The translations under genes were made by a program, and so were the position numbers. Below, one piece after another: positions 23,643 to 34,764 of a DNA stretch of 64,000 bases; the first letter of the stretch is position 1; every line of letters begins with the position of its first letter. The stretch comes from Excoecaria cochinchinensis (Eukaryota; Streptophyta; Magnoliopsida; Malpighiales; Euphorbiaceae). The stretch is taken from the NCBI GenBank assembly GCA_947683425.1, contig CANTUQ010000119.1, positions 2,789,001 through 2,853,000 on the forward strand, in the 5' to 3' direction. A model generated the notes under the pieces. That model did no database searches and had not been told where the DNA came from. It was given only the letters and a program-made list of their open reading frames with translations.

Positions 23643-25706
23643 TGTGAAGCGCGCCGGGCTCCGCGTACCGCCCGTACGACCTCCCGCTCGAGGGCGATCG
23701 GGCCATTTGTGGGTCCGTTGGTAACTTGCAATGAATTGCGAGTGCGTCTATTTTCAGTAACAAGGAGGTTTCATGGAGTCGCCACCCAATAGAACATTGG
23801 GAAAGTTTCTCTCGCCTCGGAGAGCCTAAGACTGCGCTTACTATCCATTTTGGGCCAACCAAAGGGGTCTTGGAGGGTAAACCTCTCTCTCTAAGGAGCC
23901 TAGGATTAACGTCTAAGTCTCATAACACAAGAGGTGTCTTGGAGGTCTTAGTTCCAACGAGTGATCGGATAGACCTCTCGCCTCTTTAAGCCCAAAGACC
24001 AGAGTTGGGTTCGGAACTTCTCATCTATTTCTACCTCGATTATTTTATGATTAAATTTTGAACTCATTAATTCACTCTCTCTCCATGCAATGCAGTTTAA
24101 TTAAAAGCGCATTTTATTCACGCGTTAAAGCGATAGATAAATAAAAGGATATTAAATCAAAAAAAATTACAATAACACTAGGAGCGGAATACAACTCCCA
24201 TTTATAAATGTGCAATACATACATAAGATGGGAGATTATTTATTTTGAGGACTTTGGTCCTCGCATGCATTTATTATAAAAATGATGTTTTTATTGTGGG
24301 AATTTTTCATTGGATGGAAAATAGGACATTGGATCTTTAATTTTATGAAGATCTCTCTTTATTAAATATAAAACATTCATCAATTTTTATATTTAGCAAG
24401 ATACAAAAAGTATATTCATGTACATAAAATAATTAATAAATAAATAAATGAGCAAAATAACTAAGAAAGTTAGAAAACTAAACCGGACGGAATCCTCCGA
24501 GCATGGTAGATTGCCCCTCGAGCTCCGAACAGTCCAAGAAAATCATATATGCTCACAAAAGGTTAACGAGTGTTAATATACAAAAAGCGCAATATAAAGA
24601 AAGCTCTAAGACTTGAGAGAGATAAAAAAAGGAAAAAGGGGTTTGAAAATGGGGAGACAGAACCCAGGGACGGCCACTGCCGAGTGACCGACGGGCGTCA
24701 GTCAAGGTGACCGACGTGCCCCGTCGCTCACTCGAGAGAGGGCGTCTATGGGTGGGGTGACCGACCGGCGTCGGTGAAACAAATGACCCGTCGGTCACCA
24801 CTGTCTCTAAAAAATGATAGCAAAACTAATTTTTCAAAGTAAAAACAGATTTTTACCACAAAACAAGATGAAAAGGATCAAAATAAAGAAATATGAAAGC
24901 AAAAAGTCAAAAAAATAAGAATGAAAACAAAAATAAAGATGCGGTAATAAGGAGAAGAAGTCCGGAATGTCTACCCTCAGATAATATTTTGGTTGGATTT
25001 TGATGTCGATTAGAGTCCCGCACGCTCCACGAGAAGACAAAATGAAAGATCAAGAATGAGGAAAATAGATTGTTTCCTTCTTGATTCTTCAAAAAACTGA
25101 AATTTGGAATCAAAACCTTAGGAAAACTAATTAGATTTAGCTCCTTTTTAATGGTTTGATTCTTAAACTAAAAGAGATTTCTTAAGATTTGTATTTGCTG
25201 GAGGAGAGAGAAAATAAGTGTTAATTTTGACAGAGTTTCTCCTTTTAAAATTTTCTCAAACCTTCTTCTAGGTGGGAAATGAAAGTTTTTATAGACTAGG
25301 GGCGATCGACGGGCGTCGGTTTAATCCTACTGACACAAGGATTCAACCGACGGGCCTGCAATTCTCACCGACGGGCGTCAGAGAGATTGCGTGCTCCGGG
25401 AAATTAGGTTGCGTGCCCCGGAAGGTCAGGTCCCTCCGACGGGCGTCGGAAAATCCCATAGGCCATCTGTGACCCGAAGCGACGGTCTTGCTATTGACAG
25501 ACGGGCAGACCACCGGTGGAGAAAATACATCTTTTTGACCCTAAAATTCCTCATTTCCTCCCTCTTTCCTACGAAGACTGAAAGAACACATTTCTCGTGA
25601 AGCAGGGGACCAAAACCTCCGAATCTCAACCGTTTGTACGGACTCGAACGTTGATTCCTCATCAGGTAATCTTAGATCCAGACTGCCTCGGGACAGGGTG
25701 CTTACA
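23643..25706 (-). repeat. 3' LTR of Tat-like element
   Basis: On the minus strand it starts TGTAAGCACCCTGTCCC and ends GCGCGCTTCACA. A TATA-like CTATAAAAAC lies at 25294-25285 (minus). Copies of the palindrome CCGACGGGCGTCGG and derivatives lie upstream of it (25306-25450) and downstream of it (24687-24795). The sequence is about 96% like the right LTR by eye. Confidence 0.9.
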
Positions 25707-25720
25707 GTTGCCCCCAATTT
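25707..25720 (-). promoter_or_regulatory. Polypurine tract of Tat-like element
   Basis: On the minus strand AAATTGGGGGCAAC directly precedes the 3' LTR start TGTAAGCACC. Confidence 0.7.
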
Positions 25721-25914
25721 TGGGAAAAACTAGCGCACGAGTGCCTAGATGATCCAAAATTCAGAGAAAGTAACAACAACAAAAAAAGGAAGAAAAGCGT
25801 ACCTATAGCGATTCTTACCTTCCGTGTCCCTCGTCAGGTAGACTTCGTCTTAGTCTGCTCAACAGGTGGAAACGTCCCTACCGGTCTCGTCTCGACCTAT
25901 AAGGCGTTGGTGAG

Positions 25915-26512
25915 ATGCAGCGTTCTCTAGCTACGACTTCGGTGGGAAGAGCAGTGTTCTATAACTGCAGTTTCGACTGGTGAGATGCGGTACTCTCTAA
26001 CCACAATCTCGAGGTGAAGTTCCCTTGCTAACCCCCATCCGATCTGCAAGGTGCGTAGCACTCTCTGGCTACCGCGTGAACTGTGAGATGTAGCACTCTC
26101 TGGCTACAATCTCGGTGTGAAGAGCAGTGTTCTCTAACTGCAACTTCGATTGGTGAAGTTCCCTTGCTAACCCCCATCCGATCTACAAGGTGCGTAGCAC
26201 TCTCTAGCTGCCGCGTGAACTGTGAGATGTAGCACTCTCTGGCTACAATCTCGGTGTGAAGAGCAGTGTTCTCTAACTGCAATTTCGGTTGGTGAAGTTC
26301 CCTTGCTAACCCCCATCCGATCTGCAAGGTGCGTAGCACTCTTTGGCTGCCGCATGAATTGTGAGATGTAACACTCTCTGGCTACAATCCCGGTGTGAAG
26401 AGCAGTGTTCTCTAACTGTAACTTCGATTGGTGAAGTTCCCTTTCTAACCCCCATCCGATCTGCAAGGTGCGGAGCACTCTCTGGCTACCGCGTGAACTG
26501 TGAGGATATGAA
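25915..26512 (-). repeat. 139-bp tandem repeats encoding a hairpin array
   Basis: Three full 139-bp units start at 26013, 26152 and 26291, with a partial fourth at 26430 and a more diverged copy upstream from 25915. Within each unit three subunits carry an inverted repeat around an 8-nt CTCT-containing loop: GTAGC/GCTAC twice and GCAGT/ACTGC once. Flanking bases extend the stem in some, such as GAGAT/ATCTC with one bulge. The array lies between the extra sense ORF and the 3' LTR. A tandem repeat in this position is known from the Retand family. Open frames through it (26028-26478) follow from its regular length and are not taken as genes. Confidence 0.8.
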
Positions 26513-26951
26513 GTTCGATCTGTCTGTCCTCAGATTGTGATTGATGTCCGTATTTGGACCGGTGTTAAGCAATGTCCCTGTATGGCAAAGGATTTTGTTA
26601 ATTCATGTATGAGTTATTCCCTTTCAATATGCTCATAAATGATCTGGTTTTATTATTTATCATCCTTTTTTGTCATCTCATTATCATTATTTTCATCATG
26701 TCTTGTGTCATTGTATTGCTTTTTACCATTTTTCTCGTCATATGATCATTTTGACCTTTGATATGAATGGGTATAAGAGCATACAATCATCTTTAATGCG
26801 AATAAAGCATAAATAAAGATAGAAATAAATAAATATACAAAGCAGGAAATAAAAGTTTTTTCACTAACATCAGCTTTTGTACAATGTATATACAACCGCA
26901 ACAATAATGAACAAAATAGAAAAAGAATGTCATCCCAAACTCCCTGAATGA
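26513..26951. other. Non-coding stretch of Tat-like element
   Basis: AT-rich DNA between the hairpin array and the end of the sense extra ORF. No ORF, repeat or clear signal is seen. It would be 3' untranslated sequence of that ORF's transcript. Confidence 0.4.
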
Positions 26952-28892
26952 CTATGATGGTGGGTAGTCCGTGAGCTCCTCATCCGGGTCCTCATCATCC
27001 GAGAGGTTAATAGGCTCAGGCTGAGGTGGAGGGGGAACTGGCTGAGTCACAGATGGTCCAGCCCCAGAAGCATAAGTCTGTCTGAACCTAACCTGAGCGT
27101 AGCCGTCCAGGAAGGGCTGGGCGCACGTCCTCATGAAGCTCAAGGTGTCAGAAACTGTCCCCCCTAACTGCTTGAAGGCCTGGCTCATCTGGCTGGTCTG
27201 CTCACTGGCAGCCGTCCTCATCCGCTCCAGTCTCTGCTTAGTGTGCTCCCTGAACTCTCTCATGGACTGGGACAGGGGAGGAACGATCCCCTCTATCGCC
27301 TGGACCCGAGACCTAAGAGAATCGAGTGACTCATCAATCATCTGCAAAGTCACATCAATCCTCTGAGATGCCTGATCCTGGGACGTTCTCAGATCCTGAC
27401 CAAGCTGCTCCCTGAGCTCTCTCTGTCCGTGAACAACCTGCTCCACAAGCCTAGCCTACTCGTCCCGAACGCTCTCCATAAGCCGGGCCTGCTCCTGCAC
27501 CATATGGTCAATGAGCTCGACCTGCTCCTGGGTCAGACGCTTAATGACTCTGGACTGCTCCTGGATAGCAGCCTGCTGTTTGTCCAGTCTCTCATGGGTA
27601 GCCCTGTCCCTCTCCTCTAATCGATGCTCAAACGCTGTGAACATGGAGGTCAAAAGCTATGAGATGTCTGGCTGCGGCTGCGATGGCTCCTGAGTCAGCT
27701 CTGATGGTTGAGCTGCAGAAGTGGATGCCCCCGGGTCGCTCCCAAAGTAAGGATGAAACCTCTCGGATGGCCTGAGGGTGGACTGCTGTACTCTGGTGCT
27801 TGGTGAGGGAAAAGGAGTCGGTGCCCTGGACGCCGGTGGGGTGTCGAAAAGCTCGTCCATGGTGAACTCCATGTCAAAATCCGACGGAGTCCTAGGCTGC
27901 TCCTGCTGCGGTGGCGGTGGCGCGGTCTGAGGCTGAGGTGGTGCCTGGTGCTGCGGGGACTGTGGAGGCTGAGAAGGTGGCTGCTGCTGCTCCTGCTCTG
28001 GCTCTGGTCCTAAAGGCGGAAGAGCAAAAGCCTGCCTAGTCTCGAGGATGGTGAGCAGTCTGAAGGTCTCAGGCTGCCCTAGCAGCAACAAGATCATGCC
28101 CATCTGAATTGCAGTTGTCGCGTCAACATAGATCCCCTCGTCTAAGGGTCCTCTGAGCCTATCTGGGGCGACTCCTAAGCCCAAAAGCAACCTGGCGACA
28201 ACCCCTCCAACTATCACCACTGGGGCTGACCCCCTGCCGACTCTAACCATGTTAGCCAGGATCTCATGGCTAACATTGAGACGCTGGCCTGCCACCATAG
28301 CCCAGAGGCTCCAGATCTCGGCCGCGTTAAGCGACCCTAGATTACCAGCCCGACCGAGGTACGAGCTGGAAAGCACTCTGTGCAGGTACCGGAGTGCCTG
28401 AGAGACCAGTACGGTACTCTTCGTTGTATCGTGATCATACAGCACTCTTGGCAAAGCAATAGCCGCCCAATGGGCGTGCCTCACTGCTCTTTGCGGGACT
28501 ATAACTCCATCACCCGTCGGGAACCCCATCGCCTCCGCGAACCGACGCCTCGTGATACTAAAATGCTGGTTGTCAAACCAAAACTGCACTACGCCCGGCT
28601 CAGTGTCCGATCTCTGATACCCTCCATAGTGTAGAGTGGATAACACCTACCGTGTAGCCTTAGGGAATGTCTGAAACGTGGGAGTCAGAAAGTCCATCCA
28701 TCCAGCACCCTCTAGCAATGCGTCTACCTCGGCGGCCATCCCTAGGGCCTCTAGGAATGGCCAAGAGATAAAACGGCTAGCCCTGAACTCGACCTGGGCC
28801 AGCGCCCTGTATCTCTGGGCGGACTCATCATCCATCTAGGCCGGGACCTCTACCTCGGTCCGGGCCTGGGGAACTCGTCGTCTCGGAGGCAT
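26952..28892 (-). pseudogene. Extra sense ORF of Tat-like element (ATHILA-ORF1-like head, coiled-coil tail)
   Basis: One frame of about 646 codons runs from ATG 28892, directly after an acceptor-like TTTTGCAG, to the stop just below 26952. It is interrupted by TAG codons at 28836-28838, 28647-28649, 27657-27659 and 27453-27455. All are compatible with CAG-to-TAG changes, so the frame was recently intact. Residues about 30-290 (RFISWPFLEALG, VVQFWFDNQHFSITRRRFAEAMG) resemble the ATHILA ORF1/putative plant transposon protein domain. A Pro/Gln-rich linker follows (about 300-400), then a long Gln/Glu/Arg coiled-coil-like region and an acidic C-terminus NLSDDEDPDEELTDYPPS. It is downstream of pol and so not needed for basic retrotransposition; its function is unknown. 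Confidence 0.65.
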
Positions 28893-28893
28893 C

Positions 28894-29477
28894 CTGCAAA
28901 AGAAAAGATTATATAATTTAAATTAATTTAACAGAGCGGGCGTTAATAGGCCCAATTTCTAAAACAAAAAGCACATTGGACCTCATCCGGGCGATAGCGG
29001 CCCAGGTATGAGGAGAGAAAGGTAAAGAATTGAAAATGAAAATAAAAATAATCGGGCAGCACCCCGGCAGGGATGTGCCCAACCTCCTGTATGGAAAAAA
29101 CACAAAACGGGCCTGAGGCCCCAACAAAACAATCGTATGTATACATTTATTAAAAATTTGGGCGGCACCCCGGCAAGGGTGTGCCCCACTTCCTGCACAA
29201 AAGGGACAGGCCTCAGGCCCCAACAACATCACATATATACCATACTTATGTACATTTGCTAGCATGCATAGGAATTCCTATTTCTAAGGGAACATGCTTT
29301 ATAGGCAATATCATGCAAAAGTTTGACTAATTAGCATGCCAAAATAATATAAAAACTAGCAGCATCTACCCTTGATTTCTAAGGCAAACTAAAGCAATCT
29401 ACTCATTCTAAAAGCAAAAAGAAGAAGAAGAAAAGGAAATAAATCAAAATTAAAAGAGGAAGTGATTGGTTACTTAC
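28894..29477 (-). other. Candidate 5' intron of the extra sense ORF
   Basis: On the minus strand GTAAGTAA at 29477 follows AATTACAG, and TTTTGCAG ends at 28894, one base before the start codon. The interval contains two copies of a roughly 100-bp repeat with GGCCTGAGGCCCC dyads (about 29051-29125 and 29158-29225). Both splice sites match plant consensus, but splicing is inferred. Confidence 0.5.
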
Positions 29478-29667
29478 CTGTAATTTGCAGAAAATAGTAG
29501 AAAATGAAGAAAAGTACTTCCTTGGATGACCGGTAGAGCGAAAAGGCCCCAAAAATGCAAGAGAAATGAAAAAAGAGAAGAAAAGAGTGCAGAAAACCAC
29601 AAACAAAAAAAACGAGAGGGAGAGGAAAAGAGAAAAAAGAAAACTGTTTGTCCGTTGGTCACAAGGC

Positions 29668-29877
29668 CCTTATATAGATTTCGTGACCGACGGACTGGGC
29701 GCCGCTAGGAGTGACCGACGGGTTGGGCATTTGTCGTTCACTATTCCCCATTAAATGCGAAATTAATGCACGTGATGCAATGCTGACGTATGCAAACCGC
29801 CAGGTGGACGACTACCGACGGGCAGGCCGTCTCTCTTGAGGCACGGGCAGACCGTCTGTGGCGCTTCCCTATATATT
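29668..29877. promoter_or_regulatory. Divergent promoter spacer between sense and antisense extra genes
   Basis: Two opposed TATA boxes bound this spacer: TCTATATAAGG on the minus strand (29678-29668) and CTATATATT on the plus strand (29869-29877). Between them lie at least three copies of the ACCGACGGGC-type motif (29686, 29714, 29813) and a CGTCTG inverted pair. The same motif flanks the TATA box in the LTRs. The plus TATA lies about 80 bp upstream of the antisense ATG at 29955. This supports a compact bidirectional promoter. Confidence 0.6.
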
Positions 29878-29954
29878 TCGTCAACTTTTCTGATTTCTTG
29901 TGTCTTCTCATTTTCTCAACATTTCTCTAGCTTTCATCCTCTGATTTTCATAAG

Positions 29955-30578
29955 ATGTCATCTCCTCTCCTCCAGAAGATGTACCGTATCTTAGACGACA
30001 ACCGAACTTGGGAAAACGACACTCTTTCTCCTCTTTCAGGCCTGAAACACCTTCGCAGGGCTAAGGTAGACCACAACCTTCTTCTGACTGCAACCCATTT
30101 CTGGAATCCCCGATTTCACATCTTCAAGTTCACGTACAAGGAGTTATGCCCCCTGCTTGAGGAGTTAGCTGCCATTGTCGATGCCTGGTATCCCCCTAAC
30201 ACTCTGCCTTGTATCCCACGTTGCGGTTTACTCCAGACTCGAGATATTGCTCTGTCTTTAGGTATAGCCCCTTCTGAGGCCGCGCAGTTGGTTCCCCCGG
30301 GTTCTACCTTCTCTTTGGAGCCGCTGGTCGAGGCTCTAGACAGATTCTCTGACGTCCCCACCTACCGGGTAAGCATCGTATTCTTATTTTGCATGATGAG
30401 CTTCTTGACTGTGGTTCCAGGGGGTTTGATCAGCGACCTTCGTCTGTTTGGGGCCTTGGACGATTTCCACCGCGGGCTATCTCCCTTTCCACTTATCCTG
30501 GCTGAGACCATTCTGGGCTTAGATGTTGTATGCTCCGGATCCACCCCCACATTTACGGGAAGCCCCTTATTGCTCCAG
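29955..30578 (+). CDS. Antisense plant-mobile-domain-like (DUF7745-type) gene of Tat element, exon 1
   Basis: The ATG at 29955 opens 208 codons to a donor CCAG/GTACGT at 30578. The product (HFWNPRFHIFKFTYKELCPL, ILAETILGLDVV and a final LLLQ) matches the DUF7745/plant mobile domain type found in plant transposon-associated proteins, recognised from memory. It is encoded on the strand opposite to gag-pol. The frame has no internal stop. Whether the protein acts with this element, as a silencing antagonist or otherwise, is unknown. The plant mobile domain is also present in host proteins such as MAIN/MAIL that act in silencing; that link is family knowledge, not shown here. Confidence 0.6.
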
Positions 30579-30730
30579 GTACGTCATTATTTTAAAGGTA
30601 GTGCATCCCTTATGGATTTTCGCACTAGTTTTTCTTGGCGGGAAGCGCATCCTTTCGGATTTTCACACAACCCTATGCCTTATTTTTGCTTGAAGTAAAT
30701 CCTACTCATTCCAGCGGCTTTTTTTTTTAG
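30579..30730 (+). other. Intron of antisense gene
   Basis: GTACGT donor and a T-rich CTTTTTTTTTAG acceptor bound a 152-bp segment. Removing it joins phase-0 exons so that LLLQ is followed by VWLQEKL, the continuous motif expected in this protein family. Reading through instead gives a frame that stops at the end of a segment rich in Phe/Pro. Confidence 0.7.
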
Positions 30731-31255
30731 GTCTGGCTGCAAGAGAAGCTGAGGATGTTGTCAGAACCACCTTCCCGAGTCATTGCGTAGTACTCCTCGA
30801 GACACTTCCCCCCGCGTCGACGGCTGTATACATGCGCCACTGCTGATGAAGGCATTGCCAGGTTTAGCGAGCTGTCGGATGACGATACCAGTTTCATGTC
30901 TGCCTGGCTACCTCTGTCCCACGCGATCATTGATGGACCATCGGGGTGTGTTCCCCTCTGTGGGCTCCGTCAAGCTACTTTCCATATCACAGCTCGGTGC
31001 GCTCGCCAGCTTGGGATGATCCAGGATGTGGTGAGGGTTCCGCTATCTTTTTGGGGAGGAGCTCTTTCTGCTGCCTTTGCTTCTCGGTATCATGAACTGT
31101 GGAGCCGACTACCGGTGAAGACTGTCATTCCTCGGTTCGGAGCTCATTCTGTGGCTTCCACTAGAGAGTACAAGAGACGGGTCCTTAGCCCGGCATCTGA
31201 CAATAGGACGCGAGGGCTCAAGCATCAGACTGGCGAGAGTAGTAGAAGGACCTAG
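30731..31255 (+). pseudogene. Antisense plant-mobile-domain-like gene, exon 2
   Basis: The frame continues as VWLQEKLRMLSEPPSRVIA, meets TAG at 30788-30790, then stays open to the stop just after 31252, giving about 174 codons. One nonsense change therefore separates this copy from an intact gene of about 380 residues. The C-terminal part includes FWGGALSAAFASRYHELW and a basic tail. The stop makes this copy probably non-functional unless read through. Confidence 0.55.
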
Positions 31256-31645
31256 CTTAGTTTACATATGTACACTTTTTGAGTATTACATTTCTTTTTA
31301 ATGCAGAACTAGAAAATGACGGAAATGAGAAGAATAATTCTTATTTTATTTCACGAAATTATGTACATTTCCATAGAATTTCAGCATACATGATCAGTTT
31401 TGACCTTAACTCGACTGCGCATGCCCTATGAATACATGAAATCAAATTTTAACAGCATCGACTCCTGTTACCAACCGGCCCTCTCGGGTTTTCACGCTTG
31501 GACATTTTCTCTCGTGCCTCTAATTTTTGCATAGGATGCCTTTTTTCGGTTTTCACCCTGTCAAGGCGCCCAATTTTAGCAAGGCCGCCTTTTTTCGATT
31601 TTCGACCCGCGGGGCATTTTATTCTCTTCTTTTTATTTTTAGTCT
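31256..31645. other. Convergent 3' region between antisense gene and pol
   Basis: About 390 bp separate the tail-to-tail ends of the antisense gene and integrase. It contains imperfect repeats of GCCTTTTTTCGGTTTTC/GCCTTTTTTCGATTTTC (about 31528-31610). No ORF is seen. It probably holds 3' ends of transcripts from both strands. Confidence 0.4.
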
Positions 31646-32800
31646 TTAGCCATGGAACCTTTTGAGTCTGTTCACATTGATCGGTTCCTTGAACTCATTA
31701 CCATCGCTATCCGATAGGATTGTAGCTCCTTTGGACAATAGCCTCTTGAGGATAAATGACCCTTCCCAGGTTGGTCTAAACTTTCCTCTGATATCTGGTA
31801 CACCTGGCCTCATCTGTTTGAACACCAAGTCCCCCTCCTTCAGCGGATGCCTTCTCACCTTCTTCCCAAATGATCTGGCCAGCCTCTTCTGATAGATCTG
31901 ATTATGATAGTAAGCCTTCAGCCTACTCTCATCCAATAAGTTCAAATGTTGTAACCTCTGTTGTGCCCATTCGGCCTCCGAAATCTGAGCTTCGATTACT
32001 ACTCTCAGCGATTTGAGCTCTACCTCGACTGGCAGCACTGCCTCTGTCCCATAAACCAGAGAATATGGCGTAGCGCCCGTAGATGTCCTCACCGTCATTT
32101 TGTAACCCCACAGTGCAAAGGGTAGCTTCTCTGCCCAGTCTTTGTAGGTTTGGACCATCTTGGTTAGAATCTTCTTCATATTCTTATTGGCGGCCTCTAC
32201 TGCCCCGTTAGCTTGTGGTCGATAGGGGGAGGATTTATGGTGCTCGATTCCGCACTTCTCAAGAAGCTTCCTGGTTTCCCCCATGAACTGCACCCCGTTA
32301 TCAGATACTAGGCTATGTGGGAGGCCGTATCTGCAGATCAGATTTCTTTCAATAAACTTAGCCATGTCTCTCGCGTCGATCTTCTTGAAGGATTTCGCCT
32401 CTACCCATTTCGTAAAATAGTCGATTGCGATTATTATGTACCTGTGCCTATTGGATGACGTAGGGCGGATCTCTCCAATAATGTCTATTCCCCAAGCAGC
32501 GAATGGCCAAGGTAATGTTAGGCTGTGTAGCTCTGACACTGGCAAGTGCCTTAAATCTGTGTACTGCTGGCATTGCTGGCACTGCTTGATATATTTGAGC
32601 AATCGTTGACCATCGTAAGCCAATAGAAGCCTTGCCTTATGATCTTCTTCGCCAGGGTTAACCCATTCATATGAGCCCCACAGACGCCTGCATGGGTTTC
32701 TTCCATCACCCTCCGGGCTTTCCTTTCGTCTAAGCACCTGAGCTGGATACCATCTGCCTGCCTTTTGTATAACACCCCGTCTAAGGATATGAACTGAGTG
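31646..32800 (-). pseudogene. Integrase of Tat-like element
   Basis: The N-terminal zinc-binding part lies at the end of the preceding frame (HAGVCGAHMNG, then the C-x-x-C of CQQCQQY). The catalytic core follows, with WGIDIIGEI (first Asp), SLVSDNGVQF (second Asp) and the Glu of ANGAVEAANKNMKKI. The C-terminal region contains EGDLVFKQMRPGVPDIRGKF. A frameshift near 32600, just before the C-x-x-C pair, separates it from the RNase H frame, so no continuous polyprotein can be made. The frame is open from about 32600 to the stop just below 31646. Confidence 0.85.
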
Positions 32801-33375
32801 GATAGCTTTCGGATCATCCTTTGATCTTTCTCGGTAGCTTCCTCTGGAAAACTCGCATTTTCCAAGTAATTCATGATGTCAAAGAACCATGGCTTTCCAT
32901 CCGCTACTTCTACTTCCATTATTGGTTTGATCTTGAAGCTGGGCCTCTCCGAACTCGAAATCAGGATAGGCTTCATAGCTATCCCTTTAGGATTATCCCA
33001 TATCGACACCAGAGTTGCCAGTGCATCAGCCAGACGGTTCTCTTCTCTCGGCATAAAGCGGAACGTACAAGTCTCGAACTGCCCACATAGCTCCTTCAAA
33101 TATTCAACATAAGGTATCAGCTGTTCTTCCTTTACAGCCCACTCACCCGGGATTTGGCTGATTACCAAGGATGAGTCACCAAAAACCTCTACGTTCTTTA
33201 CCTCCAAGGCAGCTAAGGCTTCTAACCCGAAGGTGCACGCTTCATATTCAGCTTCATTGTTGGTGACCCTGTACCTCAACTTCTTGGCCAATGGGAGCTT
33301 CTCATCATCTGGGGTCGTCAAAATGATTCCAACTCCTGCCCCCTTGTTATTTACGGCCCCATCAAAATATAACTG
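32801..33375 (-). pseudogene. Second, archaeal-type RNase H of Tat-like element
   Basis: A TAG at 33373-33375 sits just before QLYFDGAVNNKGAGVGIIL, the Asp-containing first strand of an RNase H. It is followed by EYEACTFGLEALAAL and FGDSSLVISQIPGEW. An additional RNase H of this type between the ordinary RNase H and integrase is characteristic of Tat-clade elements. The stop before it breaks the polyprotein. Confidence 0.8.
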
Positions 33376-34764
33376 CTATCCTTGGACAGAGATTGAGGCT
33401 ATGCTCTCATCAGGAAAATTGAATTCAGGTGCATCGCCCTGAATGGGATGATCAGCAAGAAACTTGGCTACTGCTCGCCCCTTGATAGTTTTGCGAGTGA
33501 TGTATTCGACATCGAACTCTTGTAGCAATAGCAACCACCTTCCCATCTTACCAAGCAAAGATGGCGCTTCTTGCAAATACCTCAAAGGATTCTGCTTTGC
33601 CACTGCCTGAACTCTATACGAATGGAAGTAGTGCCTAAGCTTCTTCGACGCCCAAATCACTGCCAGGCAGATCTTCTCCACTTCAACATATTTTATCTCG
33701 TAGGCCAGGAACTTCTTGCTGAGATAGTAAACCGCGAATTCCACCCCAAACTCATCTTCTTGAGCCATCATGGCTCCCACAGAACCATCCTCCACTGCCA
33801 GATACAAGATAAGCGGCTTGATCGGTTGTGGTGGCCTCAGCACTGGCGGATTCAGCAAATATCCCCTGATGCTATCAAAAGATCTCTGGCAGTCTTCATT
33901 CCAAACCACAGGCTGATCCTTTCTGAGTAACTTGAAGATTGGTTCGCATATCGAAGTGAGCTTCGCAATGAATCGGCTAACATATTGTAGCTTACCTAGG
34001 AAGCTTCTCACCTCCTTCTCTTTTTGTAGCACGGGCATATCTCTGATGGCCTCCACCTTGTCCGGGTCAATTTCAATTCCCCTCTGGCTAACAACATGCC
34101 CCAGTAGTTTTCCTGAAGTTACTCCGAAGATACACTTCTTGGGATTAAGTCGCAGGCTGTACTTATCAATCCTAGTGAAGAACTTCTCTAAAGCTTCGAA
34201 GTAGCCCTCCCTGGTGGCTGACTTGACCATCATACCGTCTACGTACACCTCCACTTCCTTGTGGATCAAGTCGCTTAGGATCTTTGTTGCCATTCTCTGG
34301 TACGTAGCCCCTGCATTCTTTAGGCCAAAAGGCATTACTCTGTAGGCATAGGTCCCCCATTTTGTGATGAAAGTTGTTTTAATCCGGTCGACTATCTTGT
34401 TAAGGATCTAGTTGTAGCCTACATAACCATCCCCGAAACTGTACATCGCGCAGTTGGCGGCACTGTCTATCAACACGTCAATGTGGGGTAGCGGAAAATT
34501 GTCTTTAGGGCAGGCTTTGTTCAGATCTCGATAATCCACACATACCCTTACCTTTCCGTTCTTCTTGGCTACAGGGACTACATTCGCTAGCCATGTAGGA
34601 TACTGCACTTCAACCAGGAATTTGGCTTCGATCTGCTGTCGAATCTCCTCTTTAACCTTGTCTGCCCATTCTGGCCTAAGCCTCCTCAACTTCTGTTTTA
34701 CAGGCTTATGGTCCGGATACATTGGAATAGCATGCTCTGCGATGTTCCGATCAATTCCTGGCAT
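33376..34764 (-). pseudogene. Reverse transcriptase and first RNase H of Tat-like element
   Basis: From 34764 the frame gives VRVCVDYRDLNKACPKDNFP, a stop (TAG 34405-34407) just after FGDGYVGYN, then YRVMPFGLKNAGATYQR. The active-site box reads EVYVDGMMV, with the second Asp of the usual YVDD replaced by Gly. The connection and a degenerate RNase H follow (about 33900-33550, LILYLAVEDGSVGAM, ICLAVIWASKKLRHYF). The altered active site and stop imply no polymerase activity. Confidence 0.85.

Noticed and set aside
26028..26478. Two identical-looking 103-codon minus-strand frames
   Set aside because: They are produced by the 139-bp tandem repeat; the apparent protein repeat is the DNA repeat itself.
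25915..26512. Possible CRISPR-like array because of regular repeats
   Set aside because: There are no spacers: the repeats are contiguous and the setting is a plant retrotransposon.
30368..30420. Possible short intron GTAAGC...TTCCAG in the antisense gene
   Set aside because: At about 50 bp it is too short for a plant intron, and the family pattern reads well straight through this segment.
33571..34204. Plus-strand frames of 119 and 90 codons opposite RT
   Set aside because: They are shadows of the minus-strand polymerase gene, which has clear motifs.
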